The translations under genes and the position numbers were made by a program. Shown piece after piece: positions 18,687 through 28,383 of a stretch of DNA of 64,000 bases. Below the pieces are notes generated by a model. The model was not told the origin of the DNA. It worked only from the letters and a program-made list of their open reading frames with translations, and made no database searches. Source of the DNA: Rhizobium sophoriradicis (GTDB lineage: Bacteria; Pseudomonadota; Alphaproteobacteria; Rhizobiales; Rhizobiaceae); contig NZ_RQIH01000025.1 of NCBI RefSeq assembly GCF_003939025.1, forward strand, positions 1 to 64,000, in the 5' to 3' direction. Each line of letters starts with the position of its first letter. The first letter of the stretch is position 1.

Positions 18687-19850
18687 TCAGTGAACGCCGT
18701 GGACGGCCAGCACCTGGCGCATCCGCGCCGCTGCGAGTTCCGGATCGGCCAGCACCCGCGCCTTGTCGGCCAGGCGAAAGAGTTCGGCCAGATGCGTGAG
18801 CGAACGCGTGCTCTGCTGGCCGCCAACCATGGTAAAATGGTCCTGCAGGCCGTTGAGGTAGGCGAGGAAGACGACGCCGGTCTTGTAGAAGCGGGTCGGC
18901 GCCTTGAAGATGTGGCGCGACAACGGCACCGTCGGCTCGAGCAGATCGAAGAATTCGTGATTGCTCTTGCGGCCGAGCGCGTCGAGGGCAGCGGAGGCTG
19001 CCGGCGCGATCGCATCGAAAATGCCGAGCAGCGCGTCCGAATGGCCCTCTTCGTCGCCGGCAATCAGCTCGGCATAGTTGAAATCGTCGCCGGTATACAT
19101 GCGCACGCCTTTCGGCAGCCGGCGGCGCATCGCCACTTCCTTCTCCTTCGAGAGCAGGGAGATCTTGATGCCGTCGACCTTTCCGGCATTGGCTTCGATT
19201 ACCTCAAGGCAGGTTTCCATCGCTTTCAGATGGTCGTCATTGCCCCAGTAACCCTGAAGCGCCGGATCGAACATTTCGCCGAGCCAGTGGATGATAACGG
19301 GTTCCTTGACCTGGCGAAGGATGCGGTCATAGACCCTGATATAATCGTCCGGGCTCCTGGCAGTGACGGCAAGCGCACGGCTTGCCATCAGGATGATGCG
19401 GCCGCCTGCCGCCTCGACCGTTTCGATCTGCTCTTCATAGGCCTTGAGGATCGTGTCGATTGTTACCTCGGGGCCGGGTATCAGATGGTCGGTGCCGGCG
19501 CCGCAGGCAATCAATGCATCCTTGCGGCCGGCGGCTTCGCTAAGCGCCCGACGGATGAGGTCACGCGCTTCCGGCCAGCCGAGGCCCATGCCGCGCTGCG
19601 CCGTATCCATGGCTTCGGCGACCCCGAGGCCGAGATCCCAGAGCCGGTGGCGGAAGGCGAGCGTCCGCTCCCAGTCGATCGCCGGCGTCAGCCATGGATC
19701 GTTGTCGGCGAGCGGGTCGGCGACGACATGGGCGGCGGCAAAGGCGATGCGCGGAAAGGCCTTGGCGTCGCGCTTCTTCAGTTCGATTGGCGTGCCGGTC
19801 AGCGTATAGGGGATGATCTTGCCGTCGAGGGGGAGATTGATCGTCGTCAC
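18687..19850 (-). CDS. DUF993 dihydrodipicolinate-synthase-like aldolase
   Basis: A 387-residue TIM-barrel protein of the DUF993 family, related to DHDPS/NAL class I aldolases. The predicted Schiff-base lysine is K229 in KVDGIKISLL; CGAGTDHLI and the GDDFNYAELIAGDEEGHSDA loop are also visible. It starts 3 bp after the upstream gene's stop. Activity is unknown; by family logic it makes or breaks a C-C bond next to a ketone, which fits the aldol step of a sugar-acid pathway. Confidence 0.78.
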   Translation of the reverse strand: MTTINLPLDGKIIPYTLTGTPIELKKRDAKAFPRIAFAAAHVVADPLADNDPWLTPAIDWERTLAFRHRLWDLGLGVAEAMDTAQRGMGLGWPEARDLIRRALSEAAGRKDALIACGAGTDHLIPGPEVTIDTILKAYEEQIETVEAAGGRIILMASRALAVTARSPDDYIRVYDRILRQVKEPVIIHWLGEMFDPALQGYWGNDDHLKAMETCLEVIEANAGKVDGIKISLLSKEKEVAMRRRLPKGVRMYTGDDFNYAELIAGDEEGHSDALLGIFDAIAPAASAALDALGRKSNHEFFDLLEPTVPLSRHIFKAPTRFYKTGVVFLAYLNGLQDHFTMVGGQQSTRSLTHLAELFRLADKARVLADPELAAARMRQVLAVHGVH

Positions 19851-19853
19851 GGC

Positions 19854-21002
19854 TCAGAACTCCAGTGCGGGAACATCGAGCCAACGACGCTCAGCCCAGG
19901 ATTTCAGGCCGAGCTCGGCCAGTTGCACGCCCTTGGCGCCGGCTTCCAGCCCATAGGGCCACGGCGCATCTTCGACGACATGGCGGATGAACATTTCCCA
20001 CTGCGCCTTGAAGCCGTTGTCGAAAGCCTGCGTGTCCGGAACCTCGTCCCAGGTCTTGTAGAAATCGATCGTCTGCGGCTGGTCGGGGTTCCAGACCGGC
20101 TTCGGCGTGTTGACGCGGTGCTGGCTCCAGCATTTCGTCAGCCCGGCGACGGCCGAACCATGGGTGCCGTCGACCTGGAAGGTGACGAGATCGTCGCGGC
20201 GCACGCGCACCGCCCAGGAGGAGTTGACCTGCGCGATCACGCCGCCTTCGAGCTCGAAGGTCGCATAGGCCGCATCGTCGGTGTCGCAATTATAGGGCTT
20301 GCCCTGCTCGTCGATGCGGCGCGGAATATGCGTGGCGCCGAGGCAGGAGACGGCCTTGACCTCGCCGAACAGATTATCGAGCACGTAACGCCAGTGGCAG
20401 AGCATGTCGAGGATGATGCCGCCGCCGTCGCCCTTGCGGTAGTTCCAGGAGGGGCGCTGCGCCGGCACGCCCCAATCGCCTTCGAAGACCCAGTAGCCGA
20501 ATTCGCCGCGCACCGAGAGGATCTTGCCGAAAAAGCCGGAATCCCTGAGCAGCGCCAGTTTGCGCAGGCCGGGCAGGAAAAGCTTGTCCTGGACGACGCC
20601 GTGCTTGAGGCCGGAGCCGCGCGCCTTGCGGGCAAGGTCGATCGCCACCTGCAGATCGTCGGAAATCGGCTTTTCGCAATAGACGTGCTTGCCGGCGTCG
20701 AGCGCCTTGGACAGAAGCTCGGCGCGCATCAGCGTCGTGCCGGCGTCAAAGAAAATCGTGTCGTCGGGATTGGCGAGCGCGGCATCGAGATCGGTCGACC
20801 AGCGCTTGATGTTATGCTTCTTCGCCAGCTCTTCCATCTTGGCGCCGTTGCGGCCGACGATGATCGGGTCGATCTCGAGTTTCTCGCCGGATTTCAGCGT
20901 GATGCCGCCCTGGTCGCGGAAGGCCAGAATCGACCGCACCAGGTGCTGGTTGTAACCCATGCGGCCGGTGACGCCGTGCAAGATGATCCCCAAGCGTGCC
21001 AT
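19854..21002 (-). CDS. Gfo/Idh/MocA-family oxidoreductase, first gene of catabolic operon
   Basis: A 382-residue oxidoreductase: LGIILHGVTGRMGYNQHL at the N-terminus (a DapB-like GxxGxMG variant of the Rossmann loop), HVYCEKPISDDLQ, and a substrate domain with GDGGGIILDMLCHWRYVLD, which supplies Asp and His of the family. Head of the operon 21002-16511. Its promoter carries a 16-bp dyad at 21065-21080 shared with two other operons. Confidence 0.85.
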   Translation of the reverse strand: MARLGIILHGVTGRMGYNQHLVRSILAFRDQGGITLKSGEKLEIDPIIVGRNGAKMEELAKKHNIKRWSTDLDAALANPDDTIFFDAGTTLMRAELLSKALDAGKHVYCEKPISDDLQVAIDLARKARGSGLKHGVVQDKLFLPGLRKLALLRDSGFFGKILSVRGEFGYWVFEGDWGVPAQRPSWNYRKGDGGGIILDMLCHWRYVLDNLFGEVKAVSCLGATHIPRRIDEQGKPYNCDTDDAAYATFELEGGVIAQVNSSWAVRVRRDDLVTFQVDGTHGSAVAGLTKCWSQHRVNTPKPVWNPDQPQTIDFYKTWDEVPDTQAFDNGFKAQWEMFIRHVVEDAPWPYGLEAGAKGVQLAELGLKSWAERRWLDVPALEF

Positions 21003-21064
21003 TTTTTCCTCCCTGCAATTTTTTGCGGCGGGAGCGGGCGTCCTGGCCCGGCCCTCCCAAGCCG

Positions 21065-21080
21065 GTAACTAAACGGTTAC
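21065..21080. promoter_or_regulatory. Dyad operator site 1 (MocA/DUF993 operon)
   Basis: GTAACTAAACGGTTAC, perfect 5-bp arms around 6 bases; in the gene direction it reads GTAACCGTTTAGTTAC. It ends 62 nt before the start at 21002. Near-identical dyads occur at 21998 and 42703 at the same distance from their genes. Confidence 0.7.
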
Positions 21081-21133
21081 TTGATGGCAGAAGAGCGGCG
21101 AGCCTGTCAAGAGTCAAATCCTGCTTTCGAGAC

Positions 21134-21811
21134 TCAGCGCTTGATTGAGGCAAGCGTGACGTGGACGATATGCTTTTCCCAGGCGTCGAGATGGCTCGGC
21201 TCGAGAAGGTCGCGGCCGAAGATCGTCGAGAGCGTGTACTGGTTGGAAAGGTAGAAATAGCCGAGCGAGGCGATCGTCAGGTAGACGTGCAGGGGATCGG
21301 CGGTTTCGATGAAGACGCCCTGCTTCTTTCCCTGCTCGAGCACTTGGGAAAGCTCACCGATCAGATGCGAATGCAGCTCCTTGAGCCGGACGGACTGACG
21401 CAGCCAGCGGGCGCGATGTAGGTTCTCCGTGCCGAGCAGGCTGAGGAATTCCGGATGCTGGAGGAAATAGCGCCAGGTGAAGAGCGCCAGTTCGCCGATG
21501 CCTTCCTCCGGGCTGCGATCGCCGATATGCAGGGCGCGCTCGGCGGTGCGGATGCCGACATAGGCCTCCTCGAGCACTTTCAGGTAGAGCTGCTCCTTGT
21601 CGCCGAAATAGTGGTAGAGCATGCGTTTGTTGGTGCCGGCCCGCTCGGCGATGGCGTCGACGCGGGCGCCGCCCATGCCGTTTTCGGCGAATTCCCGGGT
21701 TGCCGCTTCGAGGATCGCCGCGCGCGTCCGCTCCGGATCACGTTGGGCCGTCCGCTCCGGCGACGGTCGCCGGGCCTGCTTCCTTTCCCTGTTTCCCCCG
21801 TTGTCGTTCAT
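21134..21811 (-). CDS. TetR-family transcriptional regulator
   Basis: A 225-residue regulator with an N-terminal TetR helix-turn-helix (about 40-80: REFAENGMGGARVDAIAERA, then MLYHYFGDKEQLYLKVLEEAY) and an all-helical ligand domain (LALFTWRYFLQHPEFLSLL). The ATG at 21811 follows a GGGGTGGAG stretch and is preferred over a GTG at 21832 with no site. It lies between two divergent operons that share a dyad operator, so it is the best candidate regulator of both, and by the same site of uxaC at 42640. Confidence 0.88.
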   Translation of the reverse strand: MNDNGGNRERKQARRPSPERTAQRDPERTRAAILEAATREFAENGMGGARVDAIAERAGTNKRMLYHYFGDKEQLYLKVLEEAYVGIRTAERALHIGDRSPEEGIGELALFTWRYFLQHPEFLSLLGTENLHRARWLRQSVRLKELHSHLIGELSQVLEQGKKQGVFIETADPLHVYLTIASLGYFYLSNQYTLSTIFGRDLLEPSHLDAWEKHIVHVTLASIKR

Positions 21812-21904
21812 CAGCTCCACCCCTGTCGTCACGTGTTGCGCTCATAAGCCTTCGATGCGAAATTGTAAAAACCGAATTTCGAATGGCAGCCCGCGCAACA
21901 GAAG

Positions 21905-21958
21905 GTCGGAGCATGACGTCGCCTGCAACCGCGACGCTTTTCGCCATCATGCTCTGAC
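21905..21958. repeat. Intergenic inverted repeat
   Basis: GTCGGAGCATGA (21905-21916) pairs with TCATGCTCTGAC (21947-21958), one wobble, spacer 30 bases. GAGCATGA...TCATGCTC arms are typical of dispersed palindromic elements in rhizobial intergenic DNA; family membership is from memory. Confidence 0.5.
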
Positions 21959-21997
21959 CGACACCGCTTGACAGGGTTGCCGCTTTGCTCGTAGCTT

Positions 21998-22013
21998 GTA
22001 ACCAATTAGTTAT
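21998..22013. promoter_or_regulatory. Dyad operator site 2 (ABC importer operon)
   Basis: GTAACCAATTAGTTAT, an imperfect copy of site 1. Its end is 61 nt before the start of the binding-protein gene at 22075, the same spacing as the other two sites. Confidence 0.7.
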
Positions 22014-22074
22014 TTGCGCAAGCAAAACTGGTTTGGAAGCGTGTGGAGGCGCTTCCCTTTGGAGGAGGAAAAAA

Positions 22075-23361
22075 ATGACTCTGCGTGTAAATAGACGTAA
22101 TTTCGTGGCCGGAGGCGCAGCCCTTCTGTCGCTTTCAGCGCTCGGCACCAGCGCCTTGGCACAGGAAAAGCGCCTGCGTCTCCTGTGGTGGGGCTCGCAG
22201 CCGCGTGCCGACCGCACCAACAAGGTGTCGCAGCTCTATCAGACGAAGAATCCCGGCACGTCGATCACCGGCGAATTCCTCGGCTGGGGCGATTACTGGC
22301 CGCGCCTTGCGACCCAGGTCGCCGGCCGCAATGCGCCCGACGTCATCCAGATGGATTATCGCTACATCGTCCAATATGCGCGGCGCGGCGCGCTTGCTCC
22401 GCTCGAATCCTATATGCCGGCCAAGCTTAATCTCGATGATTTCGACAAGGCCCAGATCGAGGGCGGTAGCGTCGACGGCCATCTCTATGGCGTCAGCCTT
22501 GGCGCGAATTCGGCAGCCACGGTGCTGAACACGACCGCTTTCAAGGAGGCGGGCGTCGATCTGCCGACGCAGGCGACCACTTGGGATGAGTTCGCCCGCA
22601 TGGGGGCGGAAATCACCAAAGCGGGCAAGCGCAAGGGCATGTTCGGTATCGCCGACGGCAGCGGCGCGGAACCGCTGTTCGAGAACTGGCTGCGTCAGCG
22701 CGGCAAGGCGCTCTACACTGCCGACGGCAAGATCGCCTTCGGCGTGGAAGACGCATCGGAATGGTACGACATGTGGGCGAAGTTCCGTGAGGCCGGAGTC
22801 TGCGTTCCCGCCGACGTGCAAGCCCTTGACAAGAACGATATCGAAACCAACACGGTATCGCTCGGCAAATCGGCCGCCGGTTTTGCCCACTCCAACCAGT
22901 TCGTCGCTTATCAGGCAATGAACAAGGACAAGCTGGCGCTCACGAACTACATGCGCGTTAAGCCGGATTCGAAGGGCGGCCACTATCGCAAGCCTTCGAT
23001 GTTCTTCTCGGTCTCGGCCCAGTCGAAATCGATCGACCTGGCGGTGGACTACGTCAATTTCTTCGTCAAGAATCCTGAGGCAGTGCTGCTCCTGGATGTC
23101 GAACGCGGCATTCCGGAATCGGCTGCCATGCGCGAGGTTGTTGCGGCGAAGCTCGATGAAAACGGCAAGGTCGCATTGGACTATGTCAGCGGTCTCGGCG
23201 ATCTCGCGGGCAAATTGCCCCCGCCGCCCCCGGCCGGCGCCGGTGAAGGCGAGCTGACATTGCGCAACATCGCCGAGCAGGTCGCCTTCGGGCAGCTGTC
23301 TCCTTCCGACGGAGGCAAACAGCTTGTCGACGAAATTACGCAGATTCTCGCACGAGGCTGA
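22075..23361 (+). CDS. ABC sugar importer, substrate-binding protein
   Basis: A 428-residue family 1 solute-binding protein. MTLRVNRRNFVAGGAALLSL is a twin-arginine signal, cleaved near SALAQEK. The mature domain starts LRLLWWGSQPRADRT and holds NSAATVLNTTAF, TTWDEFARMG and ENWLRQRGKALY, all shared with the orphan protein at 11169. GGAGGAGG precedes the ATG; the upstream extension of the frame has no site. First gene of a five-gene operon with two permeases, an oxidoreductase and an ATPase. Confidence 0.9.
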   Translation: MTLRVNRRNFVAGGAALLSLSALGTSALAQEKRLRLLWWGSQPRADRTNKVSQLYQTKNPGTSITGEFLGWGDYWPRLATQVAGRNAPDVIQMDYRYIVQYARRGALAPLESYMPAKLNLDDFDKAQIEGGSVDGHLYGVSLGANSAATVLNTTAFKEAGVDLPTQATTWDEFARMGAEITKAGKRKGMFGIADGSGAEPLFENWLRQRGKALYTADGKIAFGVEDASEWYDMWAKFREAGVCVPADVQALDKNDIETNTVSLGKSAAGFAHSNQFVAYQAMNKDKLALTNYMRVKPDSKGGHYRKPSMFFSVSAQSKSIDLAVDYVNFFVKNPEAVLLLDVERGIPESAAMREVVAAKLDENGKVALDYVSGLGDLAGKLPPPPPAGAGEGELTLRNIAEQVAFGQLSPSDGGKQLVDEITQILARG

Positions 23362-23367
23362 TCCCGT

Positions 23368-24327
23368 ATGAGCAATGCGATGCGCACGCCCGCAGGGGCC
23401 ATACCGGTGGAAAGATATCAGGGGGCCGTGGCCGAGGGACGCTTCCGGCGTCTCTGGAATGCCAATGCTCCCGGCTACCTCTTCCTCCTGCCATGGCTCG
23501 TCGGCTTTTTCGGGCTGACGCTCGGGCCGGCCCTGATTTCGCTCTATCTCTCCTTCACCGACTACGACATGCTACGGTCGCCGAGTTGGGTGGGAACGGC
23601 GAATTACGTGCGCATCGCCACGGCGGATCCGAAATTCTCGGCAGCCATGAATGTCACCCTGACCTATGTCGTCTTCTCGGTGCCGTTCAAGCTGACCTTC
23701 GCCCTGCTGGTCGCTATGGCGCTGAACCGCGGCCTGCGCGGGCTGACCTTCTATCGCGCCATCTTTTACCTGCCCTCATTGCTGGGCGGCAGCGTGGCGA
23801 TCGCCGTTCTCTGGCGCCAGCTTTTCGCCAGCGATGGTCTCGTCAATGCCGCGCTCTCGCAGTTCGGCATCGAAGGTCCGAGCTGGATCTCGCATCCGAA
23901 CTATTCGATCTATACGCTGGTGGCGCTGTCGGTCTGGCAGTTCGGCTCGCCGATGATTATTTTCCTCGCCGGCCTGCGCCAGATCCCGCAGGACATGTAT
24001 GAGGCGGCCAGCCTCGACGGCGCCTCGAAATTCCGGCAATTCCACAAGATCACCCTGCCGCTTCTGACGCCGGTGATCTTCTTCAACGCCGTCGTCCAGA
24101 CGATCGAAGCTTTCAAGGCCTTCACGCCGGCCTTCATTATATCGGGCGGCACCGGCGGGCCGATCAATTCGACGCTGTTCTACACGCTCTACCTCTATCA
24201 GGAAGCCTTCGGCAATTTCCGCATGGGCTATGCCTCGGCGCTCGCCTGGATCCTGGTGGTGATCATCGCGATCTTCACCGCCTTCTCCTTCCTGACCTCG
24301 CGTTATTGGGTGCACTACGATGACTGA
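23368..24327 (+). CDS. ABC sugar importer permease (MalF type)
   Basis: A 319-residue inner-membrane permease of the CUT1 family. Six or seven membrane spans start at GYLFLLPWLVGFFGLTLGPA. The EAA loop, which docks the ATPase, is YEAASLDGASKFRQFHKITLP near residue 212-232. It starts 6 bp after the binding-protein stop and overlaps the next permease by 8 bp. Confidence 0.92.
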   Translation: MSNAMRTPAGAIPVERYQGAVAEGRFRRLWNANAPGYLFLLPWLVGFFGLTLGPALISLYLSFTDYDMLRSPSWVGTANYVRIATADPKFSAAMNVTLTYVVFSVPFKLTFALLVAMALNRGLRGLTFYRAIFYLPSLLGGSVAIAVLWRQLFASDGLVNAALSQFGIEGPSWISHPNYSIYTLVALSVWQFGSPMIIFLAGLRQIPQDMYEAASLDGASKFRQFHKITLPLLTPVIFFNAVVQTIEAFKAFTPAFIISGGTGGPINSTLFYTLYLYQEAFGNFRMGYASALAWILVVIIAIFTAFSFLTSRYWVHYDD

Positions 24328-25207
24328 GATGACCGCTTCCGTCACTGCGGCCAGGCCGCCATCGGACATCACCAAACGCAGCCTGCCGGCGTCGCTCGTC
24401 ATCCACGCCCTGCTGATCGCTGCTTCGCTTCTGATGCTCTATCCGCTGTTGTGGATGGTCTCGGCATCGGTCAGGCCCGAAAACGAAATCTTCTCGTCGA
24501 CCTCGCTCATCCCGTCGTCGATCGATTTCGCCTCTTATGTCCGCGGCTGGACCGGGCTCGATGTTAGCTTCGGCCGATTCTTCTGGAATTCGCTCGTCAT
24601 CTCGCTGCTGGTCGTGACCGGCAATGTCATCGCCTGTTCGCTGACGGCCTACGCCTTTGCGCGGCTGCGTTTTGCCGGCCGGAATTTCTGGTTTTCGATC
24701 ATGCTCGGCACGCTGATGATCCCCTATCACGTGACGCTGATCCCGCAATATGTGCTGTTCCTCGACCTTGGCTGGGTCAACACCATCCTGCCGCTTGTCG
24801 TGCCGAAGTTTCTGGCAAGCGACGCCTTCTTCATCTTCCTGATGGTGCAGTTCTTCCGCGGCATCCCGCGCGAACTCGACGAGGCGGCGATGATGGACGG
24901 CTGCAGCGCCTGGCGCATCTACTGGAAGATCATGTTGCCGCTGTCGCTGCCGGTGCTGGCGACCGCCGCCATCTTCTCCTTCATCTGGACCTGGGACGAT
25001 TTCTTCGGACCGCTGATCTACCTGAACGACATGAACACCTATACGATCCAGCTCGGCCTGCGCACCTTCGTGGATTCAACCAGCGCATCGGATTGGGGCG
25101 GCCTGTTCGCCATGTCGACCTTGACGCTGGTGCCGGTGTTCTTCTTCTTCCTGTTCTTCCAGCGCCTGCTGATCGAGGGCATCGCCACGACGGGCATGAA
25201 GCGTTGA
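24320..25207 (+). CDS. ABC sugar importer permease (MalG type)
   Basis: A 295-residue CUT1 permease with six spans, first at about 27-47 (LVIHALLIAASLLMLYPLLW). EAA loop: DEAAMMDGCSAWRIYWKIML. It pairs with the product of the preceding gene to form the channel. Its stop overlaps the start of the following oxidoreductase (TGATG). Confidence 0.92.
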   Translation: MTEMTASVTAARPPSDITKRSLPASLVIHALLIAASLLMLYPLLWMVSASVRPENEIFSSTSLIPSSIDFASYVRGWTGLDVSFGRFFWNSLVISLLVVTGNVIACSLTAYAFARLRFAGRNFWFSIMLGTLMIPYHVTLIPQYVLFLDLGWVNTILPLVVPKFLASDAFFIFLMVQFFRGIPRELDEAAMMDGCSAWRIYWKIMLPLSLPVLATAAIFSFIWTWDDFFGPLIYLNDMNTYTIQLGLRTFVDSTSASDWGGLFAMSTLTLVPVFFFFLFFQRLLIEGIATTGMKR

Positions 25208-26310
25208 TGGCGACAACGGAAAAGAGTGACATGAACATCAAGACGGTGGCGATCGTCGGCTGCGGTATCGGCCGCTCCCACATCGTCGAAGGCTACCTGC
25301 CGCATTCCGACAAGTTCAGGGTGGCAGCGATCTGCGACCTGAACGCAGAACGTCTGGCGGCAGTTGGCGACGAGTTCGGCATCGAGCGCCTCACCACCTC
25401 TTTTGAGGAACTGCTCGCCGACGACACGATCGACATCATCGATATCTGCACACCGCCCGGCATCCATCTGGAACAGGTGGTCGCGGCACTCGCCGCCGGC
25501 AAACATGTCGTTTGCGAAAAACCGCTGACCGGCTCGCTCGCCGCCGTCGATGCCATCATGGAAGCGGAAAAAACCGCCCGAGGCGTGCTGATGCCGATCT
25601 TCCAGTACCGTTATGGCGACGGCATCCAGAAGGCCAAGCGGATCATCGACGCCGGCATTGCCGGTAAAGCCTATACGGCCTCGGTCGAAACCTTCTGGCT
25701 GCGCAAACCCGAATATTATGCCGTGCCCTGGCGCGGCAAATGGGCGACGGAACTCGGCGGCGTGCTCGTCACCCATGCGCTGCATCTGCACGACATGCTG
25801 ATGCATCTGATGGGCCCGGCGGCCAGGGTCTTCGGCCGCGTTGCCACCCGCGTCAACGATATCGAGGTCGAGGATTGCGCCTCCGCCAGCCTGCTGATGG
25901 AAAACGGCGCCTTCGTCTCGCTGTCCTGCACGCTGGGTTCGCAGGAACAGTTGAGCCGGCTGAGGCTGCACTTCGAGAATGTCACCTTCGAAAGCAGCCA
26001 TGAGCCCTACACACCCGGCAAGGATCCCTGGAAGATTATCGCCGCCAATGACGACGTGCGGGAAAAGATCGGCCGGGTGATTGCCGACTGGAAGCCGGTC
26101 GCGCCGCGATTCACCACCCAGATGGGTCAGTTCCACGCCTTCCTCAGCGGCCAGGGGCCGCTGCCGGTGACGACAGTGGATGCCCGCCGCGCGCTGGAGC
26201 TGGTGACCGCCATCTACCAGTCATCCGACAGCGGCGCCGAAGTGCCGCTGCCGGTCGGCCCCGACAGCCCGAAATACGCCGATTGGCGCGCAAGAACGAA
26301 GCAACGATAA
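25207..26310 (+). CDS. Gfo/Idh/MocA-family oxidoreductase inside the importer operon
   Basis: A 367-residue NAD(P)-dependent oxidoreductase: VAIVGCGIGRSH Rossmann loop, DICTPPGIH, HVVCEKPLTGS and a beta-sheet domain with GGVLVTHALHLHDMLMHLMG, the His-rich substrate helix. The ATG at 25207 overlaps the permease stop; an internal ATG at 25231 after a purine-rich stretch is an equally good start. Placed between permease and ATPase, it probably acts on the imported sugar first. It is the third enzyme of this family under the shared dyad. Confidence 0.85.
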   Translation: MATTEKSDMNIKTVAIVGCGIGRSHIVEGYLPHSDKFRVAAICDLNAERLAAVGDEFGIERLTTSFEELLADDTIDIIDICTPPGIHLEQVVAALAAGKHVVCEKPLTGSLAAVDAIMEAEKTARGVLMPIFQYRYGDGIQKAKRIIDAGIAGKAYTASVETFWLRKPEYYAVPWRGKWATELGGVLVTHALHLHDMLMHLMGPAARVFGRVATRVNDIEVEDCASASLLMENGAFVSLSCTLGSQEQLSRLRLHFENVTFESSHEPYTPGKDPWKIIAANDDVREKIGRVIADWKPVAPRFTTQMGQFHAFLSGQGPLPVTTVDARRALELVTAIYQSSDSGAEVPLPVGPDSPKYADWRARTKQR

Positions 26311-26332
26311 ATTACGAGAGGGGTTTGAGACG

Positions 26333-27409
<1,077 letters not shown>

Positions 27410-27424
27410 CCCGATAGCGCCCTT

Positions 27425-27444
27425 GCGCGTCCGGAAGGACGCGC
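27425..27444. repeat. Hairpin after the importer operon (rhizobial mosaic-repeat arm)
   Basis: Perfect 8-bp stem GCGCGTCC/GGACGCGC with a GGAA tetraloop. The surrounding TTGCGCGTC...GACGCGCG text resembles the right part of the repeat at 46905-47032. It may double as a transcript end signal. Confidence 0.5.
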
Positions 27445-27508
27445 GCGGCTGCTTGACAGCCTGTCCTCCTCTGCCCCATCATTTTGCCAGCGCCGCAAGG
27501 GGGATAGC

Positions 27509-28383
27509 ATGACGCCTGAGGATAGGATTCATGCGCTTGGCATCTGGCAGGGTCCGATTGAAATTTCGCCGATATCCGGCGGCATCACCAACAGGAACTA
27601 TCTGGTCAGCGACGCCGTCGCGCGCTGCGTGGTGAGACTCGGCACCGATATTCCGATCCACCACATCATCAGGCAGAACGAGCTTGCCGCAAGCCGTGCG
27701 GCGCACGCCGCCGGCCTGTCGCCCGCCGTCATCCACCATTCGCCCGGCGTGTTGGTGCTCGACTATATCGAGGCGCGGGCGCTGTCGCCCGAGGATATCA
27801 GGACGCCGGAAATGCTGGCCCGGATCGTGCCGCTGGTGCGCGCCTGCCACCATGATATCGCACGGCATTTCCGCGGCCCGGCAATGATCTTCTGGGTCTT
27901 CCATGTCATCCGCGACTACATCGCCAGCCTGAAGGAGTCGGGCAACCTCCACCTCCCACTGCTGCCGGCGTTGATCGCCAAGGCCGAGACGCTGGAAGAG
28001 GCGGCAGCGCCGTTCGAGATCGCCTTCGGCCATAACGACCTGCTGGCCGCCAATTTTCTCGATGACGGCAGCGGCTCTGGCTGATCGATTGGGATTATGC
28101 CGGCTTCAACACGCCGCTGTTCGACCTCGGCGGATTGGCCTCAAACAATGAGTTCTCGCAAGCTGCCGAGCAAACGATGCTCGAGACCTATTTCGATCGG
28201 CCGCTGACCGATGAGCTCAGCCGGCGCTACAGCGCGATGAAATGCGCCTCGCTGCTGCGCGAGACGCTCTGGAGCATGATTTCGGAAATCCATTCCACCA
28301 TCCAATTCGACTATGCCGCCTATACCGCCGAAAATCTCGGGCGTTTCGAGCGCGCCTATCAAGCCTTTGAACAGGAACGATAA
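27509..28383 (+). pseudogene. Choline/ethanolamine-kinase-like phosphotransferase, frameshifted
   Basis: A phosphotransferase of the choline kinase/APH fold, about 290 residues in two frames. Frame one (to 28084) has SGGITNRNYLV and the catalytic Brenner loop FGHNDLLAANFL. It then hits a stop just after DDGSGSG. One base to the right, frame two continues with LIDWDYAGFNTPLFDLGGLASN, the DFG-equivalent metal-binding motif. Adding one base to the GC run near 28070-28073 gives DDGSRLWLIDWDYAG. Without it the kinase lacks its second metal-binding aspartate. The next gene is a dimethylglycine-dehydrogenase-like flavoprotein, which fits choline-derived metabolism. Sequencing error is possible. Confidence 0.82.

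Noticed and set aside
18573..21068. An 831-codon open frame on the + strand
   Set aside because: It runs antisense to three well-supported genes (isomerase, DUF993, oxidoreductase) and arises from high-GC third codon positions; no domain and no ribosome site.
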